Both the position numbers and the translations under genes were made by a program. The notes beneath the pieces were generated by a model. It made no database searches and was not told the origin of the DNA. It was given only the letters and a program-made list of their open reading frames with translations. From Berberis thunbergii (Eukaryota > Streptophyta > Magnoliopsida > Ranunculales > Berberidaceae): a stretch of 64,000 nucleotides of DNA. The stretch's first letter is position 1. Each line of letters begins with the position of its first letter. Positions 45,986-56,560 of the stretch are shown in pieces. The stretch lies in assembly GCA_003290165.1 (NCBI GenBank), contig QNQO01000505.1:186001-250000 (forward strand). The letters run 5' to 3'.

Positions 45986-47075
45986 CTACTCATTGTTAGC
46001 CAGAGGAACGGATGCAACCTGTACAATCATATGCCATACAAAGTAAGGGAAACTTGATGGTTATAAAACTTGTATGCAAATCCTAATTTTGTGTAGTACC
46101 TACTTGCGATATTTGAGTACATAAAGCATCCAAGGTAGCGGCAAGTCTCACGGTGTTCAAGGTTAGAGACATATTTCCAGAAACCATAGACCCTAACAAG
46201 TGTCATCAATCTCTCAGAGTTTATATTCCATGTAAACCTGTGAGAAGGAATGAGGAAGAAAAATGTTAAAGTCGAAAAGAGAGATTCTAAATGTCGAGGG
46301 AAAGGGCGAGGAAACGAGCGAGGGAAATGAGCTGGCGAGGTGAAAGCCGTTCATTTCCCTCGAGATCCGCATGAAAAAAGTCAATACACAGATCTCGAGG
46401 AAAATGAACGGCTTTCACCTCGCCAGCTCATTTCCCTCGCTCGTTTCCTCGCCCTTTCCCTCGACATTTAGAATTTCTCTAAAGAAAAACAAATGAACGA
46501 TATGGAAACTTAACAACTGAAGGAATATTCACTCACTTCTCATAGATACGCTTGAGGCCGCTTTCTGAAATTTTTTCCCAATGCCCTGGATCTTCCTTAC
46601 ATTTCTCGAAAAAGTTCAAAATGAGCTCACTGGCCTTATCACTTTGGTATGGTTTAATATGGAAGCCAAATTTCCCATGCACTATGATTTCTACCGGACC
46701 TCCATAAAGAGTGGCAAATGTGGGTAGACCGCATGTCATGGATTCAACAACTGTAAGCCCAAATGTCTCATAGAAGGCAGGCTGTACAAAGGCACCTTTG
46801 GTGTCTGCTATGTAATGGTAGAGTTCACCATTTCGAACCTTGTTCATTTGGGAAGAAATTCATCGGAATTGGGCATAAAGTTGTATTTCTCAATGAGTTC
46901 ATACATCTTCTTCATCTCCACCTTTTCTTCCAAGTCTTTCGATTCCTTCCCCCGATCACCAGCCACAACCACATGGTTAACCAACTCCCTTAAGCGATCA
47001 TTCTTACAATACCATTGTCCAATCTCGCCATGGAGAATATTACTGCCTTTGTGTGATCATTCAACACCCCTCTGC
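45986..47075 (-). pseudogene. SUS: Sucrose synthase 3' fragment
   Basis: Sucrose synthase cleaves sucrose with UDP to UDP-glucose and fructose. The - strand holds the C-terminal part of its glycosyltransferase domain. It runs from [11 protein letters not shown] (about 47060) through [20 protein letters not shown] (about 46975). Next is a frame change with TGA for Trp in [14 protein letters not shown] (46860), then [20 protein letters not shown] and [20 protein letters not shown] (46810-46640). Later exons give [20 protein letters not shown] (46190-46130), a one-base loss before LYVLKYRK, and a last exon with VASVPLANNE-stop (46020-45986), the normal SUS end. Introns are kept, so it is a genomic duplicate. 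It directly abuts the CHX C-terminal piece. Confidence 0.93.
46278..46480. repeat. Near-perfect hairpin: 90-bp arms, 23-bp loop
   Basis: The arms 46278-46367 and 46391-46480 are reverse complements at about 88 of 90 positions. The two mismatches I see are near the outer end (GAGAGATT against AGAGAAATT) and in TTCATTTCCCTCG against TTCATTTTCCTCG. The arms are GC-rich, unlike the AT-rich intron around them. The loop is CGCATGAAAAAAGTCAATAC plus ACA. It lies in a sucrose synthase intron. No target duplication is certain. It could be a young MITE, a source of long hairpin RNA, or an inverted duplication. Confidence 0.95.
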
Positions 47076-47119
47076 ATCAAGAAATCCATTTTATTGGCCT
47101 TTGTTGTATGGTCGGTTTT

Positions 47120-47487
47120 TGAATATCATTTCCTAGAATTAGTCGCATAACTGTTAAATTTACGCCTGGGTGTTCCCCCATCCTCCAACCATATGCCAAA
47201 GCTTCTCGATCATATGAACCTCATATAAATATGATAGCAATGTGGTGGGAAATGTGGCTAGTCGACTCACCAAGTCCTTTGTCAATAAGGACGCCGGCGG
47301 AGCATGGTGCATTAGACAACACATTTAAGTTCAAAGTATTAAAGGTTGTGTTGATGGGTTCCATGCCACCATCAACAGTTTGCTGCTTGTGGGAAGGAAC
47401 AATTTCGAAGGCAATACGATTGTCATTGACAATGTTACAAATGTCTTCATGCATGGTCGGATATGGAGAAATGGTTGTGAGAGGATA
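47120..47487 (-). pseudogene. CHX cation/H+ antiporter relic, C-terminal piece
   Basis: CHX proteins are endomembrane monovalent cation/proton antiporters of the CPA2 family, with a membrane domain and a long cytosolic tail. This is the tail: PLTTISPYPTMHEDICNIVN, VPSHKQQTVDGGMEPINTTF, NVLSNAPCSAGVLIDKGLG, SHHIAIIFI, then after a small break YDREALAYGWRMGEHPGVNL. It continues, across the CACTA-1 insertion, the piece at 55075. The end of the tail is lost where sucrose synthase sequence begins (about 47080-47110). Confidence 0.92.
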
Positions 47488-47599
47488 CACTACAACACAA
47501 AAGTCCTTATTAATAGCACATGCCCATAGTGGTGTTTAGATTTGTGCTATCAAAAACTAAGTTTAATTGCGTCACCCTTTTAAAGCGCCAAGGAAAATA

Positions 47600-48125
47600 G
47601 TGAGCGGGATGAGCTGGAGAGCGAAAATATTATACCGCGCATTTTTTAGCCACGATTTCATCTCCTCCCTCACATGCAACTCTCCCTCACAAATGCAACA
47701 CAACTCTCTGACCTCGCCTCGCCTGATCTCTCTCGCTCTTCTCTCGCCATCACCTCTCCTCTCACCGTCACCTGATCTCTCTTGCTCTCTGTCACTTCGT
47801 CGCTTCGCCTCCACTTCACTCTGCCTCTGCTACTCACTACTCCTTCTTCACTATTTCGTCTTCTTCATCTACACAAATTAGGGTTTTTGATTAAAGAATC
47901 TCTGTAATTTGGATTTTGTCGTTGCATTTCATTTTGGAGTTTGTTGAATAATTGATTGAGATGTTGATTTTGGGTCTCTTTAAATACTGAGAAAGTGTTT
48001 GTATATTCAGAGACAGAGAGAGAGCAACCAAATTTTAGCGTCTCTCCATCGGCAAAGAAATACCAAGTTTCTCTCCAGTAGTTTTCGAGTCGTCTAGAGG
48101 CAATTTTGAGGTACGAATGTTGATT
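47600..48125 (+). other. Promoter/leader-like CT-rich segment in CACTA-1
   Basis: It contains very C/T-rich DNA (47650-47860, TCTCTCGCTCTTCTCTCGCC-like), then AAATTAGGGTTTTTGATT and a possible leader exon ending TTTTGAG|GTACGAATG near 48110. It resembles a plant gene 5' untranslated region with a leader-intron donor, but no coding exon of the same gene is recognised. Confidence 0.4.
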
Positions 48126-49235
48126 TCATATTCTGTTCTAATGGCTTTTAGTATGAGATTGGTGGTTGTTTGTGTTTGACGTCATTTATGTTCGTTGAAT
48201 TTGTGAGATTGGAGGTTGTTTTGTTCCCATCTAGTTTGCTTTGTACTGATATGTGATTGTTTTAGTCCCTTCTCTGTTTTTGTTTAGATGAACATCATTT
48301 TTTGTGTTTTAGGTTTTTCTGATTTTGTTTTTAGGGATATTTGCTTTTGATGATGAGTTTATGCCTTTTATTGGTGTTGATGGAGGAGTCGTCGGGATGG
48401 AGTTTTGATTTGGGTCTCGTTCAGTCCAGTTCTAAATTTGTGTGTGTGTGTGTGTGTTTTTTTATTCTTCAGATTGTAATGGGTGCTTTGTGATTCTACC
48501 AGAAGAAGGGAGATTTGGTTTTTAATTGGGCTTGTACTGAATTTTGTGTTTTTTTTTTTTTTTGCTTCCGATTGTAAGTTCATATTTTCTCTGAATAATC
48601 TCAGATAACCAATTGGTTGGCATGTTCAATTTATTGTTACTATTTTTTTTCCCGACCTTAATCACTTGATGATAGGGGGTACTTGTCGAAATATGATGAA
48701 GAATTGACCACATTTCGTTCTGACTAGTAAAAAAAGACACTTTACATAGTCCGCTTTCATATGCCCCATGTTTAAAACTAAGTCCACTTTAGATCATTAC
48801 TCAGAAGTCAGAACAAACACTGACTAAGCATTTTTCTGTGAAGCACTTGATAGTAAGCGCATCTTTGATCCATTAAAAACCTATGTTGCTGATTAAAAGT
48901 AGATAAGATAAACACCCAACTTAAAGAAGCCTACTTATGTTAGATCGTATTGATTTATGTTAGATCGTATTGATAGTCGAGTAATCTCCTATGTTCTAGT
49001 GAGCGATTTATGTTAGATCGTATTGATTTCATGTTTCTATTGGATATTTGAATATCTGAATTTGTTTTATTGCTTTTTTTCTTCCATCATTTCACGTGTT
49101 TTGAGTTTGTGTAGTTTGAGTATGGAAATGTGAGATCTTTAGCCAAATCGAAGGTCATTTTAAAGGAGATTTGATTTGATGGAACATTTGATAAAAATGA
49201 TTGGTTGAGATCCGATTTTCTGTGTTGTTGTTAAC
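48126..49235. other. Intron-like interval in CACTA-1
   Basis: T-rich and non-coding. A (GT)n run lies at 48440-48458. Three copies of TTATGTTAGATCGTATTGAT occur at about 48935, 48956 and 49008. Confidence 0.6.
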
Positions 49236-49240
49236 CAACT

Positions 49241-49609
49241 TTCCTGCCTTGTACTAGTTACCACCATTTCAGCAGCATCAAGGCCCATCTCCTCTGCCTC
49301 AATTCTTCTCATTATCTTGTAAGTTGAGTTAATGTCCTCTCTAGAGTGCCTCCCCTGTTTCAGTAGTTGCTCAAATTTGTTACGGCCCAATGAGTGTCCG
49401 ATTAGCACCATTGGAACATTCAAGGCACCGGCTAAATGCGCTGCTGCCTCTCCAGCATCTGCATAGTGCCCGTGAATCACATAAGGCCATGTTGGCTTCC
49501 CACCTTCCACTTGGTCCCCTAGGGCCCTTGCCATATTGACTATGTGACGTAGTGCCGCATCCACAAACTCAGGTATGTAAGGCCAGAGAGATTCTTTCGG
49601 TATGTACCT
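49241..49609 (-). pseudogene. SPS: Sucrose-phosphate synthase exon fragment (captured)
   Basis: SPS makes sucrose-6-phosphate from UDP-glucose and fructose-6-phosphate. One exon is present: [59 protein letters not shown] and [16 protein letters not shown], from the N-terminal half of the glycosyltransferase region. It begins at a CATAG|G acceptor-like site and ends abruptly after TRQE, where the family continues with IEEQW. The stretch is open throughout, so capture may be fairly recent. Its strand is opposite to the other fragments in CACTA-1. Confidence 0.95.
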
Positions 49610-50208
49610 ATGCAGAAAAGAAGAAAAAGTTATTGGATCAAACTGCATTTTGTTTAGGTGTTGAGTCATGCTTAGCATTCATAATTACGTGGCACTTTGA
49701 GATATCCCATGGGCTAAGTGACTTAAAATGTGGATTCTCATTTCGTTCATCTGTCAATAAACAATCATTTCTTTCTTACGCATCCCTCGTTGATGTTGCG
49801 TATTTGCATATTACAGGTCATGTAATAGAGTTGGTGAAAGCATGATATTGCATAATAGTATATTGCAGGTCGTGTACTATAGAGTCGGTGAAAGCATGGT
49901 AGAGGTAGTATACAGTATCCTGACAGTGGATCTCAGACATTTCAAATTAACATTGTTTTTGATAAAAATATATGAGTAGGTTTTCTTGACATATCCCCTC
50001 TTTATTGTTGCAAATGAGCATGTTATAGTCTTTGTATTGCAGACCAGGGGATATAATTGTGAAGCAAAGTAAGGCCATCTTCCTCACAATGTCATGATTT
50101 TGGTTATCAGTAAAATTCCAGGTATGTCGTACTTATCCCCCTCAATTGATGTGCATCTACATGCTAATAATATTTTACATCATCAACTGATTTTTTTTTG
50201 TTTACAGA

Positions 50209-51580
50209 TGACAAGAACTTGTGATTTCTGCCATGTACAGGGTAAAAGAGCTTTATGTTATGTGATGGTCACTGGTTGTACTGTTATGGCTGATAGCTGG
50301 AAAGATGCACAAGGCAGGACGCTGATCAACTTTTTAGTGTCATGCCAACGTGGTGTCTATTTTGTTTCTTCAGTTGATGCCTCAGACATTGTAGATGATC
50401 CTGAAAGTCTTTTTAAGTTGTTAGACAAAGTAGTTGAGGAAAACGGTGAGGAAAATATTGTCCAGGTACTTCACTACACTTTTCATTTCTGTTATTAACT
50501 AGTTTCTCAACTTATTCACCATTATAGCTTATTAGCTGCATTGACCTCTGTTGTAGGTTATCACTGAAAATACTGAAAGTTATAGGAAAGCAGGGGAGAA
50601 GCTTGGGGCGAAAAGGAAACATTTGTTCTGGACACCATGTGCTGTGTATTGTATTGATCGAATGCTTGAAGATTTTGGACATATTAAATGGGTGGGAGAG
50701 TGCTTGGACAAAGGAAAGAAAATTACCAAATTCATTTACCATCGTGCCTGGTTGTTGAATCTTATGAAACTAGAATTTACAGGGGGATGGATGTTGTCTG
50801 CCCAGCTGTTACAAGGTTCGCAACTAATTTTGTTACCTTACAGAGCTTGTTGATGCATAAGACCGATCTCAAAAGAATGTTCCAATCAAACAAATGGCTT
50901 TCATCTCGGTTGGCCAAATCAGACGAAGGCAAGGAAGTGGAGAATATAATTTTAAACTCTACATTTTGGAAGAAAGTGCAATATGTGAGTAGATCTGTGT
51001 ATCCAATCTTGCAAGTGCTTCTGAAAGTGGATAGTGATGAAAACCTATTGACAGCTTCCATTTATAATGATATGCATAGAGCTAAACATGCAATCAAAAC
51101 TATCAATGGTGATCATCTGTGGAAATATGGACCGTTCTGGAATGTCATTGATAACCACTTCGAGTTTTTCCACCATCCTTTGTACATGGCAGCTTACTAC
51201 CTAAATCCATCTTTCCATTACAATTCTGATTTTCTCAAGGTATGTGAAGAACTAGGACTGTATGTTCAGTGCATATTGGTGGAGAATTCAAAATTTTTGT
51301 AATTCTTTTATATTCCAAATTTAAATTGGTTGATTTTTCTAAATTTACCATCCCGAATTCATGCACGGACTTAATGAATGTATACAACGATTAGAGCCAG
51401 ATGGTTCAAGGAGGGTTGTTGCATCCAGTCAAGTATTTATTTACTTGTTTATCGTTAGCATCCACTTATCATCTCAATTTTATGTTTGATACTATTGTTT
51501 CAGATTACTGATTTCCGCTATGTGAAAACTGATTTTGGGACCGAGCTGGCTATAGGTACAAGAACAGAGCTTGACCCAGG
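50209..51580 (+). pseudogene. DUF659 hAT-transposase-like gene fragment (captured or nested)
   Basis: Exon 1 (50209-50465) has VTGCTVMADSWKDAQGRTL and INFLVSCQRGVYFVSSVDAS, the DUF659 RNase-H-like catalytic part. After a GT..AG intron, exon 2 (50558-51239) has HLFWTPCAVYCIDRMLEDFG and, after a frameshift at about 50785, VVCPAVTRFATNFVTLQSLL, SRSVYPILQVLLKVDSDENL and HPLYMAAYYLNPSFHYNSDF. Smaller exons at about 51362-51430 (GLNECIQRLEPDGSRRVV) and 51503-51580 (DFGTELAIGTRTELDP) follow. The N-terminal BED finger and the C-terminal hATC dimerisation region are absent. It may be a domesticated-type gene captured by CACTA-1, or the remnant of a nested hAT element. Confidence 0.9.
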
Positions 51581-52419
51581 TAATTGATTTTGAAGTCAAA
51601 ACTTCGTTTTTTACAATTCCGTCTTGTGTTTATGCATAATGATGTATGATCTGCTTAAGAAATGTTGATGTTACTGTATTGGTGATTGCTTCTTTTTCTT
51701 TTTAGCTGTGTGGTGATTGCTTCTTTTCAGATGTCAATTGATTTTTCATTTTAGGGAGTCGTATTCATTTAAATAGGTTTTTAGGGAGTTTTGAGAGATA
51801 GAACAATGAGGAGATTGGTTGGAATAATATGAGGAGATTTCTCCAAAATGTTTAGAGTGTTTTATTAAGCGGTTAACTTCAAAGGACGATGAGAGAAACA
51901 AATTGCAAAAGGAAATCATGACACCATCTGAAGATTGGAGACTGAAAAATCAGCAATTGGAATCACAGGTCCACTTTTCCTGTTGAGATTTTTTACCTTT
52001 TAAATGCATTTGGTCATTTTGCCACTGATTAGTTCCTGCTGTTCAAGTACTTACAATTGGGTATGCTTGCATGGGTATGTAGCAGCTGAGTATGCTTGCA
52101 TGGGTATGTTGAAGCTTTTCTACTTCAGCTTCAATTTGAATACGAAATTCGGGACTGAATCAACTAATGATCGGAGGCAGGTATTGAGGTATGTTTCAAT
52201 TTTAGTATAAATGCAGCGCCAGAGTCAGGTATTGAGGTATGGTTTAATCTGATATTTTCGAGTTGTTGAAGCGAGTGATGAGTTGCATAGGATACTCAAT
52301 GAGGTAAGCCACCTTGTGATTTCTTCTTTATATTTTCATTGAAAATGATATAATGTCTATTGATCGAAGAACATTTATACCACTGAACCAATGTAATGGG
52401 CTTATTGATAACAATCCAG
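51581..52419. other. CACTA-1 interior, unassigned
   Basis: A possible short coding piece at 51890-51970 (NKLQKEIMTPSEDWRLKNQQ) looks coiled-coil-like but I cannot place it. A repeat of GTATTGAGGTATG occurs at 52181 and 52229, and of TGGGTATG...CTTGCATGGGTATGT at about 52060 and 52090. Confidence 0.4.
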
Positions 52420-53030
52420 GGTCAAGGTATTATTGATGGCCGAGGCTCAGTTTGGTGGCAAGATTCACCATCAGATGGTCCAACAGATGATGAAACACAA
52501 TTAGTTGTTCCTATAGCAAACAATACTGCTGACGACAACTTGCAGACACTAGTAACTAACCACCATTTCTCTCTGTCTCTGTGACTCATATTATAACATT
52601 TCCAAGGACTAAAACGTTTTCCTGTTGATCAAATATGGCAGATAAGCAGCGAGTTAAGTGAGAGTATGCCAAGCACCAAACCCACTGTAAGAATTGCTCC
52701 TTCATTAATGTCAAACTACATGGTCTAACAATTAGTAGTAAGAATTGGTCGAAATACACTTTGATGTACATTACATTAGTTTTGACTAGTTCTTATTTCT
52801 GTATCATTTTCTCTGCAGGCACTTAGATTCTACGGGAGTTATAATGTGGTAGTTACAGGAATAACAATTACAAACAGCCCTCAGTGCCACCTGAAGTTTG
52901 ATAATTGCATTGGCGTTCAGGTCTTCAATATGAATGTTTTGTCACCAGGAGACAGCCTCAACACGGATGGTATCCATCTCCAGAACTCCAAAGAAGTGCT
53001 GATTCATCACACCAACCTCGCTTGTGGTAA
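52420..53030 (+). pseudogene. Polygalacturonase (GH28) fragment (captured)
   Basis: Polygalacturonases hydrolyse pectin in the cell wall. The exons seen are GQGIIDGRGSVWWQDSPSD (52420-52480), STKPT (about 52672), and ALRFYGSYNVVVTGITITNS...HLKFDNC...SPGDSLNTDGIHLQNS (52819-53025), with GT..AG introns. The NTDG catalytic-region motif is present. The sequence stops after NLACG, before the second catalytic Asp pair (DD) of the family, so the active site is incomplete. Confidence 0.93.
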
Positions 53031-53225
53031 CTTCAACTCTAAAGGTTATTTTATTCTTTTCGGCAGCTCCCTTGCTTTCGGCCAATTACTGGTAGAGACA
53101 TGCATGCATCTCTTACACAATCACCTTATAATTAGGAATAACTATTTCTAAAACTGTTAATACAATTTCTAAAAGTAATTTCATGCAGGAATTTGTTTGT
53201 GGTTTGTCTACTGAGCAGCGTTAAT

Positions 53226-53446
53226 ACAATTCCAGATGTAAGTGGTCTGTCTACTGAGCAGCGTAAGAGGCTAACCATCGCAGTAGAGCTTGTCTCCAAT
53301 CCGTCGATAATATTCATGGATGAACCAACATCAGGTTTAGATGCTCGAGCGGCAGCTATTGTTATGCTGCAGTAAAGAATGTTGTTGGCACAGGAAGGAC
53401 AACAGTTTGCACTATCCATCAGCCAAGTATCGACATATTTGATGAG
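53226..53446 (+). pseudogene. ABCG/PDR transporter nucleotide-binding fragment (captured)
   Basis: It encodes part of the second nucleotide-binding domain of a full-size PDR transporter: [19 protein letters not shown] with an ABC-signature-like LSTEQ, Walker [13 protein letters not shown], then a frame slip after IVM, then VGTGRTTVCTIHQPSIDIF with the H-loop His. It ends at a GATGAG|GTAATTG donor. The upstream Walker A is absent. A 38-bp stretch (GTTAATACAATTYC...) is locally duplicated at 53147-53240. Confidence 0.93.
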
Positions 53447-54085
53447 GTAATTGCAACACTAACCAGTGAATTATATTCATGGCAACACTTTTCAAATGTT
53501 ATGATACATATCAAGTGTTATTACATCTTCAGATGGATGGCATGTGATCCATTAGCCTGGGGTTGGAAATGGTGGATTTTACTGCTGGTTATGATTTGTA
53601 GAAGATTGGTTTTTGGTTGGGGAATTTTGTTTTTATAGTGGCATTTGGAATTCTGTTTCATAGATTATGGTGTATTCTAGCTCTGTAGTTCAGAATAACT
53701 TGCAATATGGAATTCATCCGTGGATCCTATTTTTCATGGCTTCCCAAACTTAATAATCCAACATAGGTTAGATTTAAAGCTCTGTCTTTTCCATGTTTTA
53801 TGATGTGTCTTTGGTAGCATTATCCAAAACATAATGTAGATTACATGGATCCTTCTCTTCAAAGTTTTATAAATGTGGCATATATCTCTTCTCTTCATGT
53901 TTATTAACTTAGCCTTTTTCTACTTTCCACATTATCGAAAAAAAATTTCGAGCTACTTCAATATTTTTGTGTTCCCAAGTAACGGGAGATGAAATTTATT
54001 TTGACAATATCTAATACTTGTTTTGTGTATCTAATAGTTTTTATTTATGTCTCTTACAATTACTATATATTTCTTTAAATACACT
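53447..54085. other. CACTA-1 interior, intron-like
   Basis: AT-rich, with no coding sequence seen, between the ABCG and kinesin fragments. Confidence 0.5.
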
Positions 54086-54089
54086 GCAG

Positions 54090-54600
54090 CTCATAATCGA
54101 ATGAACTGGTTGTTTCTGATAAGCAACTGGTGAAACAGCTGCAAAAGGAAGTGGCTAGGCTTGAAGCAAAGTTGCGTACCCCTGATCCTTATGATTGTTC
54201 AGGTTCGGAAGGGGAAACAAAAGACAAAGATAAGATAATTCAGCAGGTATTCCATGAATGTACTTTCAGGTTTTCATTTGGATATAAGAGACGTGCATTG
54301 TGTTCTATCAATGGCATATTGACATGTAACGATGTTTCTAGATGGAGATGGAAATTGAAGAACTAAGGCACCAATGAGGCAATCATCAACTGCTCCATTA
54401 ACACTTATGCATGAAATCCGTAAACTTGAACATCTCCAGGAGCAGCTTGGAGAAGAAGCAAATCGGGCTCTGGAGGTACTACAGAAAGAGGTTGCTTGTC
54501 ATAGACTAGGTAATCAATATGCAACTGAGACTATTGCCAAGTTGCAAGCAAAAATACAGGAGATGCGTACTGTAAGAGAGTTAAGAAATAAATGTAGTCT
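54090..54600 (+). pseudogene. Kinesin-7 neck/stalk fragment (captured)
   Basis: Exon 1 (54094-54246) encodes VVSDKQLVKQLQKEVARLEA, LRTPDP and the coiled-coil start of a plant KIN7 motor stalk. After an intron, 54344 onward gives MEMEIEELR, and a later frame reads LMHEIRKLEHLQEQLGEEAN, RALEVLQKEVACHRLGNQYA, ETIAKLQAKIQEM. Kinesin-7 members of this type act in cytokinesis and phragmoplast expansion. The motor domain itself is not present. Frame changes near 54376 and 54410 break it. Confidence 0.92.
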
Positions 54601-54749
54601 GATCTTTATTATTTGATAGATTTTGTGACTCAAAGTAATACATTATCTTATTAATTACATTACTTTGCCTCCATTCATGGAAATGTTTAAGTGTTTGACA
54701 CATTCAGATTTTTATTTTCTAGAAATAAAACTTATAAGATGTTATAAAA

Positions 54750-55074
54750 AGTCATTTGATAGCACTTGATGAGTGCTATAGAAAAATTAAGGCATTGAGA
54801 AACGCTATAGAAACTAATACAATATCATTTGTTAAATGCTACGTGAGAGAAGACATTAGCGTTTTTGAAACGCTATAGCAACTGTGTATACTATACCATA
54901 GCTTTTCAGACCATAGCGTTTCAAAAACGCTATAAATGATCTACTTACAATAGCGTTTCTAAAACGCTATAAATAAGTCTGTATCTATTATAGCTCTGGT
55001 AGACACAACGTTTGCTAAAATGCTTTGGCATCCTACCATTTGAAACGCTATTAATGAGCATTTTTCTTATAGTG
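54750..55074. repeat. CACTA-1 right subterminal repeat array
   Basis: At least nine copies of AAACGCTAT or its complement ATAGCGTTT, some paired head to head, precede the terminal TTCTTATAGTG. Such arrays are transposase-binding regions in CACTA elements. Confidence 0.88.
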
Positions 55075-56089
55075 ATGAACAAAAAAATTTGTTGCATGCT
55101 CTGCATGATCCTGAAACGGTTTTATAATGTGCTTGGGTATTGTTGTCCACGTTACACCTATTGCTACCCATACCAACATTGTGCACTATTAGCATCACAG
55201 ATGCACGCTCAGTAAGTTCTAGTAGGTGGATTGCTTAGATGTCAATAAGAGACTTCCTATTGGCACTGGAAAACACCAGGCGGTTAGCCATTGCAATTAC
55301 ATTTTTGGAGTTGTGAACACACATCAATATCTTTAGTTTGCATTCGTCCCGACCTTCTGAATTGTCATGTGTTTATATAAAATGAAACTTTTACTGGTCT
55401 GGTACAGAATCACGATAGCTATGGTAATTACACCCATCAACATCAACGTAAAATTAAAATTTGTTGTAAAAAAATGTCTAATACCTGTACAATGTATAAG
55501 GCGCGTGTAAGTAATATTAATTGTTGTTAATCATGTCACACACTAAAATATATTAACTTAGATAAGATATACCTTGTTTCTTAATCCCACATAAAAGAAT
55601 GTAATGTTGAGAACTCCTTTGGTGTTCAAGAGCATCCCTAAAGACAAAGCTTCATGCATTTGCATGTCAAAATAAAGGCCCATGAGGAACGTACTCAACA
55701 CTTTGATCACATTGATCACATTGACCATTAAAAGGATGCAGAATACATAAGGAGTGTATTTGTAGTTTTTATCATTTTTTAAGGATGCAAACATTGTTAC
55801 AAACCCAACTGTAGCAAAACATCAATGGGAGCAAAAGTGCATTCGTGAAGTCCTCAGGCTTTTCCAAGAGTGTTGTTCTAAGTGATCCATTTGGTATGAT
55901 GAGTCCAAAGACAATGCTCCTAATATTGGAGGTACATTAATGGAAGATGCAAGAAAAGTGCAAATCATGACTTCCGTGAGAATGAGACATGTAAAGTTCA
56001 TTGAAGTTTTCTTTTTCTGGTGTGCGCTTAATGATCCACTTAATGGTCGGACAAATGACCAAGAAACCAAATAACACATAAACAACACT
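55075..56089 (-). pseudogene. CHX antiporter relic, middle pieces
   Basis: Read right to left: VVYVLFGFLVICPTIKWIIK and RTPEKENFNELYMSLILTE (56089-55970), a frame break, LIIPNGSLRTTLLEKPEDFT and ALLLPLMFCYS in another frame (55910-55800), then SLKNDKNYKYTPYVFCILLM and ALSLGMLLNTKGVLNITFF (55794-55570), ending at a LRNK|GTATATC donor. The next exon (about 55460-55075) has MLMGVITIAIVILYQTSK, LMCVHNSKNVIA, AIHLLELTERASVMLIVHN and FFVH before the CACTA-1 right end. TM-rich first, cytosolic tail second, as in CPA2 proteins. Several indels. Confidence 0.93.
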
Positions 56090-56099
56090 CACTGCAACA

Positions 56100-56560
56100 A
56101 ATTTGTTTTGAAGCGGCGCTTCGAAAAGCGCCGGTATAGGCAAACATGTGCCGGTGTAGATCATTGACGGCATTTTAAGAAGCGTCGCACAAGCGCAGGT
56201 AAAAGTATGTGCCACTAAAAAATTAACGGCACTTTAAAAAAAACGCCTGTTACAATTAACATTTAAGGCGCTTTTAGAAGCGCCGGTAAAGCTTAAATAA
56301 GCGCCGCCAGAGATTGGGTACGTCAATTCCCTGTTAAACAAAAACGCCGTATTTACCATCTTTTACTGGCGCTATAAAGCGCCGGTACAGATATTTTGCG
56401 ACTCTTATGAAGTGTCGGTGTTGTTAAAAACCACATTTTACAACCTTTTAATGGTGCTTTAAAGCGCTGGAATAGATTACTTTTGCAACGCTTTTGAAGC
56501 ACCGGTTGTGCTTACCAATTGTAACGGCGCTTGGAAAGCGCCGATTATGTTAATATATCT
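56100..56560. repeat. CACTA-2 left subterminal repeat array
   Basis: About ten copies of GGCGCTT(N)AAAGCGCCGGTA-type words, many as short palindromes (AAGCGGCGCTTCGAAAAGCG at 56109). They match the words at the right end (61530-61740 and 62870-63290). Confidence 0.92.

Larger units (their letters stand above)
47488..55074. mobile_element. CACTA-1: 7.6 kb CACTA element carrying at least five gene fragments
   Basis: The left end reads CACTACAACACAAAAG and the right end, on the - strand, CACTATAAGAAAAATGC. Both then share a TTAATAGCRY word about 22 bp in. Flanks ATA (47485-47487) and ATG (55075-55077) are a 3-bp duplication with one change. The CHX frame reads through (FVH + PLTTIS) when one copy is kept. 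The right 320 bp is full of AAACGCTAT/ATAGCGTTT subterminal repeats. No CACTA transposase is visible. The interior holds fragments of SPS, a DUF659 hAT-like gene, polygalacturonase, an ABCG transporter and a kinesin-7. Confidence 0.88.
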
